NCBI RefSeq assembly: GCF_004361695.1
Contig: NZ_SNVW01000002.1
Location: forward strand, 310,001 to 374,000
Reading direction: 5' to 3'
Length of the DNA stretch: 64,000 bases
Source: Curtobacterium flaccumfaciens
Lineage (GTDB): Bacteria; Actinomycetota; Actinomycetes; Actinomycetales; Microbacteriaceae
In this document: one piece after another, positions 17,284 through 25,902 of the stretch
Layout: each line of letters begins with the position of its first letter
How positions within the stretch are numbered: the first letter of the stretch is position 1
The notes under the pieces: model-generated
Seen by the model: only the letters and a program-made list of their open reading frames with translations
Told to the model about the DNA's origin: nothing
Database searches by the model: none
Translations under genes and position numbers: made by a program

Positions 17284-17395
17284 TTGCGTAGTCGGAACGA
17301 TACCCCAGACGGATGACGGTCGCGTTGCGCCGCCCGCGCGGACGTAACGGGGCGTCGCGGTGCCGGCTGCGGCTCGCGACGTGCGCACCGACTGC

Positions 17396-17429
17396 CTGGA
17401 GGCGCGGGGCGGGCCCGCACCGCGCCTCC
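17396..17429 (-). terminator. Palindromic terminator after the lysyltransferase gene
   Basis: GGAGGCGCGG (17398-17407) and CCGCGCCTCC (17420-17429) pair around GGCGGGCCCGCA, the loop itself partly self-complementary. It begins three bases after the stop at 17432. Member of the CTGGAGGCGCGG palindrome family. Confidence 0.7.
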
Positions 17430-17431
17430 CG

Positions 17432-20029
17432 TCAGCCGCGCCCCCGCGCCAGGGCGACCGCCTGTCGGAGCGACAGGTCCGGCAGGTAGGCGCGCACCAC
17501 CGCGATCCCGATCGCCGGGAGCGCGACCGGGTCCGGGTAGGCGAGCACCAGCGGGTGCAGCTCGGGGCCGAACTTCAGCTTGAACTTCAGCAGCGACCGG
17601 AAGCCGTAGACGGGCTCGAGCACCCCGCCGACCAGGTCGAGGAGGTCCTGCACGCCCTCGTTCGCCGGCGCGGTGTCGGGCGCCTGCGCCAGCGGTGCGG
17701 CGGAGAGGCTGAGGCGTTCGACGCCGTCCTCGCGCATCCGTTCCGCGGCGCTCGCGACGAGGAACTCCATCACCCCGTTCGGTGCGGCGCCGGTGCGACG
17801 CATGACGTCGAGCGTCCAGCCGACGACGCGGCCCTCGCGGTGACTCGGCAGCCAGCTGGTGACGGCCAGCACGGTGCCGGCCTCGTCCTGCGCGACGAGG
17901 GTCCGGACCGCCGGGTCCCGCATCTCGTCGACCCCGCCGAGGGTGAAGCCCATCTCGGGCAGCTCGCGTTCGGCGACCCATTCCTCGGAGATCGCCTCGA
18001 TCTGCCGGGTCGTCGAGCTCGGCAGCTGCTGCCACGACGACCAGGTCGCCGTGATGCCCTCACGCTTCGCCTTGTTCACCGAGGTCCGGACGTCCTGCTT
18101 CTTCTTGCCGCTCATCGTCCACGTGCGCGGGTCGAAGTCCGCGTCCTCGGCGACCGGCAGCGTGCCCCAGCCCTGCTCCGTGAGGGCGCCGGCCTCGTCG
18201 GCGCCGATCCCGTAGAACACCGCGGTCCAGCCGTTGTCGTCGCACCAGCGGGCGAACGCCGTCATCGCGTCGGCACGGGCGTCCGGCCAGCCGAAGGGCC
18301 CGCCGACCGTCACCGCGACCCGGCCGTTGCGGCGGAACGCGACCGCTGCGCGACCGTCGTCGGCGAACCAGTAGGCGTTGCCGTGCCACGTCGTCATCCA
18401 GCCGAAGGCGTCGCCGCCGCCGGCCTCGAGCAGGGCGCGGGCGCGTTCGCGGTCGTGGCGGGTGCCGTCCGGGTCGGCGTCCGGTTCGACGGCGCCGGTC
18501 GGCCGCACGGACGCCAGGGCGATGACGAACCAGAGCACCGGTCCGGCCAGGCCGAGGACGATCCGCAGCATCGGGTGCAGGGACGGCAGGCGGTCCCAGA
18601 AGGTGACCGGGGAGAGCGGACCGAGGGCGGCGACGGCGAGCCGGAGCGGGTCCTCGACGTGCTGGGGCGCGGACGCCGCGGTCACCAGCACGACCGCGAC
18701 GATGACGACCAGGGCCGACCCGACCGTCACCGCGAAGCTCACCACGCGGCGGCGCGAGGCCAGCACCGTGAAGGACCGGCGGAGCACCACCAGCACGACG
18801 GCGGTCGCCAGGGGGACGACGATCGAGGCGGCGATGGACAGGTCGACGATGAACTGGTCCTCGGTGCCGTGCAGCCGTTCGACCCGGCCGGGCACGGCGC
18901 CGTAGGTGACCGCGGCGGCCACCGCGGTGACGACGTCCACCACGACCACGAGCCACACGGCGAACCGGCTGCCGCGGAACAGCCCGAGTCCCGCGACGAC
19001 GAGCACGAGCAGCGGGGCCGCCGCCAGCACCACCGTCCAGGGGTCGGTCGCGCGGTAGGCCAGGAGCGCACGCAGGCACTCCCCCGCGATGCCGTCGGCG
19101 CGGCAGCCGTGCACCGGGGTCACCGGTCCGGCGCCGACCACGGCGGCGAGCGGCGCGAGGATCCCGACCCGGGCGCGGGAGACGAGGGCGATCACCGGGC
19201 CGACGGCCGACACGAGCACCACGGTGCCGAGCAGGACCCGGGTCTCACGGTGCGAGCTCCGGAGCCAGCCGTTCCGCTTCGGGGTGCGGCGGAGCAGTTC
19301 GCCGAGCAGCCAGCCGGCACCGGCGGCCAACACGGCGTAGAGGTCCGAGGCGTGCCCGGCGTACAGCAGCAGGGCGGCCACCACGGCGAGCGCGTTCACC
19401 CGGATCCGGCGTCGCCACAGGGGTCCGGCGAAGGCGCTCGCGGTGACGATCGTGCCCACGATGGCGGTCCACGGGTCGAAGCTCGTCGCCCGTCCGAGGA
19501 GCAGCGGTCCGACGTCGCGCCCGTCCGAGTCGACGAAGGCGCTCAACGCCCCGATGCCGGTGCCGACCACGGTCGTGACGACGAACGCGACCGCCGTCCG
19601 CCACGAACCCATCAGGCGCTCGGCGGCACCGACGAGGACGACGACGCCGGCGAGGGTGAGCAGGAGCGCGAGGACACCGGTCGAGGCGGCGAACACCCGG
19701 AACGGGCCGTAGGAGACCGGACCGGTGCCGTGCACCACGCGGAGGACGACGGCGGTCGCCGAGGTGGCGAGCACGAGGACGAGGATCGCGGTCGTGACCG
19801 GGTGCCGGCGGACCGTGCGCGCGACGGCGCGCCAGGCGTTCCGCTTGCGGGAGGGTTCGGGTGCCGCGGGGCGCGGGGCACGGGGCGGGGCCCCGGACCC
19901 GGACGCGTGCGGCTCGGACGCACGCTGCCCAGACGCGGGCTGCCCGGGCGCGCGCGGGTCGGGCGCGTGCGGGTCGGGCGCGGACGCGTTCGGGTCGGAC
20001 CCCGTCGTCCCCGGGCCGGTCTCGGTCAC
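17432..20029 (-). CDS. MprF/LysX-like phosphatidylglycerol lysyltransferase (DUF2156), membrane protein
   Basis: An 865-residue integral membrane aminoacyltransferase. After a Pro/Ala-rich N-terminus (residues 1-65) there are many hydrophobic helices, matching a flippase-like domain. From about residue 520 is the soluble DUF2156 catalytic domain, with ALLEAGGGDAFGWMTTWHGNAYWF, GRVAVTVGGPFG, MSGKKKQDVRTSVNKAKREG and FRSLLKFKLKFGPE. Relatives transfer lysine or alanine from tRNA to phosphatidylglycerol and so lower surface charge and resist cationic peptides; the amino acid used is not readable. GTG 20029 overlaps the upstream esterase stop as GTGA and follows AAGGGA, so the two genes are coupled. 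Confidence 0.85.
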   Translation of the reverse strand: MTETGPGTTGSDPNASAPDPHAPDPRAPGQPASGQRASEPHASGSGAPPRAPRPAAPEPSRKRNAWRAVARTVRRHPVTTAILVLVLATSATAVVLRVVHGTGPVSYGPFRVFAASTGVLALLLTLAGVVVLVGAAERLMGSWRTAVAFVVTTVVGTGIGALSAFVDSDGRDVGPLLLGRATSFDPWTAIVGTIVTASAFAGPLWRRRIRVNALAVVAALLLYAGHASDLYAVLAAGAGWLLGELLRRTPKRNGWLRSSHRETRVLLGTVVLVSAVGPVIALVSRARVGILAPLAAVVGAGPVTPVHGCRADGIAGECLRALLAYRATDPWTVVLAAAPLLVLVVAGLGLFRGSRFAVWLVVVVDVVTAVAAAVTYGAVPGRVERLHGTEDQFIVDLSIAASIVVPLATAVVLVVLRRSFTVLASRRRVVSFAVTVGSALVVIVAVVLVTAASAPQHVEDPLRLAVAALGPLSPVTFWDRLPSLHPMLRIVLGLAGPVLWFVIALASVRPTGAVEPDADPDGTRHDRERARALLEAGGGDAFGWMTTWHGNAYWFADDGRAAVAFRRNGRVAVTVGGPFGWPDARADAMTAFARWCDDNGWTAVFYGIGADEAGALTEQGWGTLPVAEDADFDPRTWTMSGKKKQDVRTSVNKAKREGITATWSSWQQLPSSTTRQIEAISEEWVAERELPEMGFTLGGVDEMRDPAVRTLVAQDEAGTVLAVTSWLPSHREGRVVGWTLDVMRRTGAAPNGVMEFLVASAAERMREDGVERLSLSAAPLAQAPDTAPANEGVQDLLDLVGGVLEPVYGFRSLLKFKLKFGPELHPLVLAYPDPVALPAIGIAVVRAYLPDLSLRQAVALARGRG

Positions 20030-21372
20030 AGCGATCCCTTCGTCGCCGGCAGCCCGAGGTGCGCGATGACCGCGGGGAGGCCGTGGGACAGAACGTAGCG
20101 CACCGTGTTCCAGTCGTGGGCGGACCCCGGGGACACGATGAGCGCCGTCTGCATCCCGACCCGTTCGGCGACCGCACGGAGCGCGTCCGTCGAGGCGTGG
20201 TACGGCGCGTCGTCCTGGCCGTACCCGAAGACGGTGAGGTGGTGCGGGTAGTGCCCGTGCGCCGTCATGATCGCGGCCGGTGCCGCGGCCCGGTACGCCG
20301 CCGCCGACCCGCCGAACCCGAGCGCGATGGTCTGCTGGACGCTGCCGTTCCGGGGTCCGGGCTCGCTCGAGATCGCCAGCGTGGTGCCGAACACGTCGGG
20401 GTGCGCGGCGGAGAACTGCATCGCGCAGGTCGCCCCCTCGGAGAACCCGACGACGCCCCACGCGCTCGGCGCGCTCGCGACCGGCAGGTGCTGCCGGATC
20501 CACCGCACGGTGTCGGTCATGACGTAGGTCGCACTCCGACCGAGCCGCCGGGAGTCCACGCACATCGGGTTCCGTTCGGGCGCGCCGAGCTGGTCGGGCG
20601 CCACGACGATCGGGGCGAGCCCGTCGTGCGTCTCGGCGTAGTGCTCGAGGTACTGGCCGAGGTCACCGGTCTGGAACATGTCGGCCGGCTGCCCGGGCTG
20701 GCCGGACAGCGACACGAGCACTGGCAGCTTCGGCGGGTGCGCGGTCCGGGCCGCCGGCGGGAGCCAGACCACGGCCTTCCGGGCGTGGAAGTGGGACACC
20801 GTCCCCGGGATCCGGACGCTGATCGTCTCGCCCTCGCGCGGCATCCCGGCGGGCGCGTGCCAGTCGGCGGGGTCGACCTCACCGTTCCCGACGCCGCGGT
20901 GGGGCGTGGAGATCGTCCGCGTCGGGTACGGGTTCGTCGCGACCGCCTGCTCGACGTTCTTGTAGAAGCCGAAGTCGACGTTGACGCCGAGGCCGGCGGC
21001 CAGGGCGACGCACGCGGCTGCCCCGAGCGCGACGACGCGCAACGTCCAGCCGCCCTGCACCAGCACGACCACGAGCAGCGCGATGCCGGCGCAGGCGAAG
21101 GCGATCCACATGCGGGTCACCGGCGTGAACGACACCCCGAACAGGTCGAGCACGTCGCCCGTCCACCACACCGCCACGAGCCCGGCGCCCGCGCCCACCA
21201 CGAGCGCGGCGACCCGGATCACGACGGCTCGGACGGGATGTCCCCGTCGCCGGTCGCCCCGGTGCAGGAGTGGTGCGAGGACCACCCAGACGGTGAGCAC
21301 GAGGGCGATGGCGTCGACGGGGACGAGGACGTCGCGCCCGGTGATCGGGATGCGCAGGAGGTCGTGGAGCAC
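20026..21372 (-). CDS. Membrane-anchored alpha/beta-hydrolase (esterase D/antigen 85-like)
   Basis: A 448-residue protein with about four N-terminal membrane helices (to residue 150) and an extracytoplasmic alpha/beta-hydrolase domain. The nucleophile elbow is GFSEGA, with likely His in SAHDWNT and Asp in GYGQDDAPY. Such esterases paired with MprF-like genes are thought to act on lipid or wall esters; one role could be removing aminoacyl groups, but this is inference. GTG 21372 has CACGAT six bases upstream, a possible leaderless -10. It overlaps the lysyltransferase by four bases, so they form a two-gene operon. Confidence 0.82.
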   Translation of the reverse strand: MLHDLLRIPITGRDVLVPVDAIALVLTVWVVLAPLLHRGDRRRGHPVRAVVIRVAALVVGAGAGLVAVWWTGDVLDLFGVSFTPVTRMWIAFACAGIALLVVVLVQGGWTLRVVALGAAACVALAAGLGVNVDFGFYKNVEQAVATNPYPTRTISTPHRGVGNGEVDPADWHAPAGMPREGETISVRIPGTVSHFHARKAVVWLPPAARTAHPPKLPVLVSLSGQPGQPADMFQTGDLGQYLEHYAETHDGLAPIVVAPDQLGAPERNPMCVDSRRLGRSATYVMTDTVRWIRQHLPVASAPSAWGVVGFSEGATCAMQFSAAHPDVFGTTLAISSEPGPRNGSVQQTIALGFGGSAAAYRAAAPAAIMTAHGHYPHHLTVFGYGQDDAPYHASTDALRAVAERVGMQTALIVSPGSAHDWNTVRYVLSHGLPAVIAHLGLPATKGSL

Positions 21373-21552
21373 GGTCTCATCGTGGCCGTACCCCGCTGCC
21401 GGGCAGCCCCGGAGGCGCTTCTGCTGTCCACAGGTTCACCACCGACTGCTCCCAGACGGCCATCAGCGTGTGTCCAGCTCAGCTCGGCTCAGCTCAGCTC
21501 GCGGTACCGGTGGGGCGGTGCCGGTGCGGCTGGGCCGGCTGTGCGCGCGCAC

Positions 21553-21593
21553 GGGTCGGAGGGGCACCCGGATCCGGTGCCCCTCCGACCCGC
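21553..21593 (-). terminator. Strong stem-loop after the chaplin-like gene
   Basis: Seventeen-base perfect arms CGGGTCGGAGGGGCACC (21553-21569) and GGTGCCCCTCCGACCCG (21577-21593) around a seven-base loop, 15 bases downstream of the stop at 21608. The preceding gap 21373-21552 also has CAGCTCAGCTCGG-like short repeats and no gene. Confidence 0.85.
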
Positions 21594-21607
21594 TGTGACC
21601 GCGGTGG

Positions 21608-23329
21608 TCAGTGCCGCTTGCGCAGCACCATCGTCCCCGCTCCGGCGAGCAGCAGGAGCAGGGCGAACCCGGCCGGCAGGACCGGCGAGCTCGCTCCCGT
21701 GTAGGCGAGCCCCGGGGCGGCCGCGCCGGCCGCGGCGCTGGCCGCCGTCTGTGCGACCGTCGAGACACCGGCGGTCATCGCGTCGGCGGTCACGGCCCGG
21801 GAGGCAGTGGTCGCCACGACCGCGGCGGCACCGGTGACCGGGGTGGTCACCGAACCGGGCGTGGTGCCGTCGCCGACACCGGTTCCGGTGCCGGGGGTGC
21901 TGGTGCCGTCACCGGGCGTGGTGCCGTCCCCGGGGTCGGTCCCGTCACCGGGGTCCGTGCCGTCACCGGGGTCGGTGCCGTCACCGGGGTCGGTGCCGTC
22001 CCCGGGGTCCGTGCCCGTGCCCGGGTCGGTCCCGGTGCCGGGCGTGGTGGTGCTGGTGCCGTCGCCGACGATGCCGATCCCGTTGCCGCCGATGGTCACC
22101 GGCAGGCTGATCACCGGGGTGAGCTGGGTGCCGGAGAGGAGTCCACCGTCACCCGAGGTCGAACCACCAGCTGCCGGGGTGGTCGACCCCGTGCCGATGC
22201 CGGTCGCCGGGGTCGTCGACCCCGTCGAGGTCCCGTCACCGACGAGGCCGATGCCGTTCCCGCCGATCGTGATCGGGACGGAGATCACCGGAGTGACCTG
22301 CGTGCCCGACGCCGTGCCGTCCGACCCCGAGGTCGAACCACCAGCAGCAGGGATGGTCGTACCGGTGCCGGTGCCGGTCGCCGGGGTCGTCGCCCCGGTC
22401 GACGCGCCGTCGCCCAGCACGCCGATGCCGTTACCGGACACCGTCACCGGAACGGAGATCACCGGAGTGACCTGCGTGCCCGACGCCGTGCCGTCCGACC
22501 CCGAGGTCGAACCACCAGCAGCCGGGGTGGTCGTGCCGGTGCCGGTGCCGGTTGCCGGGGTCGTCGACCCCGTCGAGGTCCCGTCACCGAGCAGCCCGAT
22601 GCCGTTGCCGGACACCGTCACCGGGATCGACACGACCGGCGCGACCTGCGTGCCGGAGGCCGTCCCGTCCGAGCCCGACGTCGTCGGAGCCGAAGCCCCG
22701 GCAGCCGGCGCGGAGGACGCCGACGTCGCCGGAGCAGCCGCGGCCGCAGCCGGCGCGGAGGACGTGGCATCCCCACCGACGGCGATCGCGTTGCCGGTCG
22801 CCGTGACCGGAGCGGTCACATCACCGGCGACCTGCGTGCCCGAGGCCACCCCGTCCGACCCGGAGGTCGTCGGCGCAGCGGCGGTCGGAGCAGCGGCCGG
22901 GGCAGCAGCGGCAGGAGCGGCAGGAGCCGCGGAAGCCGAGGTCGACGTGGCGTCCCCACCGACGGCGATCGCGTTGCCGGACACCTGCACGGGAGCGGCG
23001 ACCTGCGGCACGACCTGCGTGCCCGAGGCGACCCCGTCCGACCCGGAGGTCGAGGGTGCTGCGGCCGGGGTAGCCGGCGTGGATGCGGGAGCCGCCGGCG
23101 CCGGAGCGCTCGTGACGGCCGACGTGACCGACGACACCGCGTCGCCGAGCACGCCGAGCGCGTTGCCGGACGCCGACACGGGGACGGAGACGGACGGGGC
23201 AACCTGTGTGCCCGAAGCGGTGCCGTCCGCGCCGGAGGTCGTGGCCGCGTTCGCAGCACATGCCCCTCCGAGCGTCAGCCCGCCGACGAAGAGGGTGAAC
23301 CACAGCCCTCTCGAGACGTACTTGTTCAT
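21608..23329 (-). CDS. Wall-anchored protein with seven chaplin-like repeats and LAXTG sortase signal
   Basis: A 573-residue surface protein. Residues 1-28 are a signal peptide (cleavage after ANA). Seven repeats follow, each about 32 residues, built on DGxASGTQV-x-PVxVPVxVSGNxIxVxGD, matching the chaplin domain (DUF320) of Streptomyces hydrophobic surface proteins but lacking the paired cysteines. Ala/Pro- or Thr/Gly-rich linkers separate them. A run of TDPGDG units (about residues 430-475) forms a stalk. The end is LAYTG, a hydrophobic helix and RKRH, the class E sortase LAXTG signal. GAGGAACGACC precedes ATG 23329. It should coat the wall surface and alter hydrophobicity or adhesion. A secreted partner gene lies just upstream. 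Confidence 0.88.
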   Translation of the reverse strand: MNKYVSRGLWFTLFVGGLTLGGACAANAATTSGADGTASGTQVAPSVSVPVSASGNALGVLGDAVSSVTSAVTSAPAPAAPASTPATPAAAPSTSGSDGVASGTQVVPQVAAPVQVSGNAIAVGGDATSTSASAAPAAPAAAAPAAAPTAAAPTTSGSDGVASGTQVAGDVTAPVTATGNAIAVGGDATSSAPAAAAAAPATSASSAPAAGASAPTTSGSDGTASGTQVAPVVSIPVTVSGNGIGLLGDGTSTGSTTPATGTGTGTTTPAAGGSTSGSDGTASGTQVTPVISVPVTVSGNGIGVLGDGASTGATTPATGTGTGTTIPAAGGSTSGSDGTASGTQVTPVISVPITIGGNGIGLVGDGTSTGSTTPATGIGTGSTTPAAGGSTSGDGGLLSGTQLTPVISLPVTIGGNGIGIVGDGTSTTTPGTGTDPGTGTDPGDGTDPGDGTDPGDGTDPGDGTDPGDGTTPGDGTSTPGTGTGVGDGTTPGSVTTPVTGAAAVVATTASRAVTADAMTAGVSTVAQTAASAAAGAAAPGLAYTGASSPVLPAGFALLLLLAGAGTMVLRKRH

Positions 23330-23415
23330 GGTCGTTCCTCACTGATCGAGATCGTTGGCCGACCGCGATGGCGGCCGGAGGTGCGTGCCTGCCGTGGCGG
23401 ACAGGCGCACCGATC

Positions 23416-24750
23416 TCAGTCAGGGGCGACGTCGTGCTCGCCGACGACCGATGCGGGGACCGCGTCGTCGGAGAGGGTGCCGCGTGACCCCGCGGCGAGG
23501 GAGATCTGTCCGCCGGTGGAACCGACGATCCCGACGGCTGCTGCCGAGCCGGTCGAGCCGGAGGCGCTGCTGCCGAGGACGCCCGCAACCGGGCCGTCGA
23601 GCGGGCCGTCGCCGTGGCCGGTGCCGCCGCCCCGGGGGACGAGCAGAGCGCGGCCGCCGACGGTGGCGTCCTGTGCGGCAGCGTCGGCCCGGAGGACCCG
23701 GTCGCCAGCGAGGACCGTCGCGGCCTCGGAGGACACGGCGTCCGTGCGCGCGACACTCACGTCCGCCGCGACGGCGCTCGAGCCCGGAGTCTGCGCCGCG
23801 GACGCGTCCGGACGCACGCCGGCGGATGCCGAACCGACGGGGGCAGTGGAGCCGCCGCCCACCGGGGTGCCGGGGACGTCGACGACGGGATCCGTGCCTC
23901 CAGGCAGGCCGCCGCCCACGACCGGGGGCAGACCGGCGACCGCGTCCGGGACGGACCCGACGACGGAACCGACGCCACCGAGCGTGTCGTCGACCAGTCC
24001 GGTGACCGGACGGGTGACGGTGCCGAGGGTGTCGTCCCCGAGCACGGTCCCGAGGACCGGCAGGCAGCCGACGACCTGGTCGAGGGTGCCGACGACGGTG
24101 GTCACCGGGCGTGCTCCGGTGAGGTGCTCGACGGCTCCCGTGACGGGGCGGAGCACGGTGACGAGGGTGTCCGTGACGGGCCTGGAGGCGCTGCTCGCCT
24201 CGGTCCCGTCGGCTGCGGTCGCAGGGGTGGCCGGGGTGGTCCCGGTGGCCGGCTGCTGGCCGCCGGTGGCGCCGGTCGGCGCACTGCCGGTGGGTGCTGC
24301 GGGGGTCGTCGCGGGCGCCGGAGCCGGTGCCGCGGGGGCGGGGCTCGACGGGGCCGGGGACGATGCTGTGGGGGCGGGTGCCGCGGGGGCTGCGACCGGG
24401 GCCGGAGCTGCCGGAGCCGGGGCTGCCGGTGCTGCCGGAGCCGGTGCTGCCGGAGCGGGCGCTGCCGGAACGGGAGCCTTGGGCGGTGCCACTGCCGTCC
24501 GGACCGGGTCGACGGCCCGCTCGACGACGTGTCCGACGCCGCTCGTGACGCCCTGCACGGTGTCGCCGAGACCGTGCACGAGCCCGCCGACGAGCCCACG
24601 CTGCTGCGACGGCTGCGGATCGGACGTCGCCGCGGAGGCCGGACGGGCGCCGAGCACGAGGGTGAGCAGCACGAGGGCCGCGGCGACGACGATGCCGTAC
24701 AGCGCGTACCGGGTCATCGCGCGCCAGGGTGCGCGCAACGGCTGGTCCAT
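23416..24750 (-). CDS. Secreted Ala/Pro-rich protein, partner of the chaplin-like gene
   Basis: A 444-residue exported protein with a signal segment at residues 12-40 (YALYGIVVAAALVLLTLVLG, then ASA). A Gly/Val segment with LVGGLVHGLGDTVQGVTSGVGH follows, then a long Ala/Pro linker, then a second Gly/Val-rich region (VVGTLDQVVGCLPVLGTVLGDD) with the only mature cysteine. The tail is Gly/Ser/Ala-rich. No sortase motif or membrane anchor is seen at the end. The Shine-Dalgarno AGGAGGTGA before ATG 24750 is the strongest in the window. It lies 86 bases upstream of and in line with the chaplin-like gene, so the two are probably expressed together as surface components. I recognise no enzymatic domain. 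It also carries an 18-base half copy of the dispersed palindrome (23889-23906). Confidence 0.7.
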   Translation of the reverse strand: MDQPLRAPWRAMTRYALYGIVVAAALVLLTLVLGARPASAATSDPQPSQQRGLVGGLVHGLGDTVQGVTSGVGHVVERAVDPVRTAVAPPKAPVPAAPAPAAPAPAAPAAPAPAAPAPVAAPAAPAPTASSPAPSSPAPAAPAPAPATTPAAPTGSAPTGATGGQQPATGTTPATPATAADGTEASSASRPVTDTLVTVLRPVTGAVEHLTGARPVTTVVGTLDQVVGCLPVLGTVLGDDTLGTVTRPVTGLVDDTLGGVGSVVGSVPDAVAGLPPVVGGGLPGGTDPVVDVPGTPVGGGSTAPVGSASAGVRPDASAAQTPGSSAVAADVSVARTDAVSSEAATVLAGDRVLRADAAAQDATVGGRALLVPRGGGTGHGDGPLDGPVAGVLGSSASGSTGSAAAVGIVGSTGGQISLAAGSRGTLSDDAVPASVVGEHDVAPD

Positions 24751-24861
24751 GCGCTCACCTCCTGATCTCGGCTGCGCACGTAGAGTGGTTGACCGGCACG
24801 GTACGCCCGTCCACGCCAGAACGCACCAGGTTTCTCAAGAATTCGTCAGGAAAGGCCGGTC

Positions 24862-25293
24862 TTGGTCTCGATCTTCAACGCTCCGACCCGCAATACGGAC
24901 ATCGTCACGCTGCACGAGATCCTCCGCCTGCGGCAGGACGTCTTCGTCGTCGAGCAGGGGTGCGCGTACCCCGACATCGACGGCCGCGACCTCGAGCCCG
25001 GCACCGTCCAGTTCTGGGCCGGGCAGGGGTCGGTCGACGCCACGCTGCGACTCCTCCGCGAGCCCGACGGCACCGAGCGCATCGGCCGGGTCGCCACTGC
25101 TCGGGCCTCCCGTGGTCAGGGTCTGGCTGCGCAGCTCATCGAGGCCGCGATCGCCGAGTCCCGATCTGCGCGCATCACGATCGACGCGCAGGCGCACCTC
25201 GAGCAGTGGTACGGCCGGTTCGGGTTCGTGCGCTCCGGTGAGGACTTCGTCGAGGACGGGATCACGCACCTCCCGATGACCCGCACGCGCTGA
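24862..25293 (+). CDS. GNAT N-acetyltransferase, ElaA family
   Basis: A 143-residue GCN5-related acyltransferase. The ElaA-type opening LRLRQDVFVVEQGCAYPDIDGRD is clear; the acetyl-CoA loop is represented by ARASRGQGLAAQLIEAA (Q/RxxGxA form), and the end has HLEQWYGRFGFVRSGEDFVEDGI. The substrate of ElaA proteins is not established. The start is read as TTG 24862 with AAAGG six bases upstream. The gene is divergent from the secreted protein gene across a 111-base gap. Confidence 0.88.
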   Translation: MVSIFNAPTRNTDIVTLHEILRLRQDVFVVEQGCAYPDIDGRDLEPGTVQFWAGQGSVDATLRLLREPDGTERIGRVATARASRGQGLAAQLIEAAIAESRSARITIDAQAHLEQWYGRFGFVRSGEDFVEDGITHLPMTRTR

Positions 25294-25365
25294 GGCGCGG
25301 CACCAGCCGGGCGCACGGGGTCGGTCAGGCGCGCGCCAGGCGCGAAGTCGGTCGCGCGCGCTCGG

Positions 25366-25893
25366 TCAGGCGCGCCAGCGGCGGAGCTCGTCGAACGAGC
25401 GTCCCTGGTGTGCCCGGTCGGCGACGAGCCGTTCGAACACGATGTTCGTCTGCGTCGTCGCCACCGACGGGTCCCCGCTCAGCTCGTCGGCGACGAAGTC
25501 CCGGAGCTGCTCGGTCGACGTGCAGGCGATGTGCACGAGGAAGTCCTTGTCGCCCGCCAGGAACGACACGTCCTGCACGACGGGCACCCGCAGCAGGCGC
25601 TTCGCGAAGTCCCGGAGCTCGTGCCGGGCGGCGGCGTGCACGCGCACCGAGACCATCGCCTCGATCGCGAACCCGAGCCGGGCGACGTCGACCTCGGCGC
25701 GGTACCCCCGGATGACCCCGGCGTCCTCGAGCGCCCGCACCCGGGTCAGGCAGGTCGACGGGGCGATGCCCACCGCGGCGGCGAGCCGGTTGTTCGGGAT
25801 CCGGGCGTCGGCCGCGAGCGTCCAGAGGATCCGCTCGTCGACCTCGTCGAGGCGCGGGGCGGGATCGGGGCGGCGGACGGGGCGTTCGGACAC
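25366..25893 (-). CDS. Lrp/AsnC-family transcriptional regulator
   Basis: A 175-residue feast/famine regulator. The winged HTH is LDEVDERILWTLAADARIPNNRLAAAVGIAPSTCLTRVRALEDAGVIRGYRAEVD (residues about 15-70), followed by the RAM amino-acid-sensing domain (AIEAMVSVRVHAAA...DVSFLAGDKDFLVHIACTS). GTG 25893 has TAGCGT six bases upstream (minus strand), a leaderless arrangement. The target genes cannot be deduced; a TetR gene lies upstream on the same strand. Confidence 0.92.
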   Translation of the reverse strand: MSERPVRRPDPAPRLDEVDERILWTLAADARIPNNRLAAAVGIAPSTCLTRVRALEDAGVIRGYRAEVDVARLGFAIEAMVSVRVHAAARHELRDFAKRLLRVPVVQDVSFLAGDKDFLVHIACTSTEQLRDFVADELSGDPSVATTQTNIVFERLVADRAHQGRSFDELRRWRA

Positions 25894-25902
25894 GGCTCGA
25901 CG

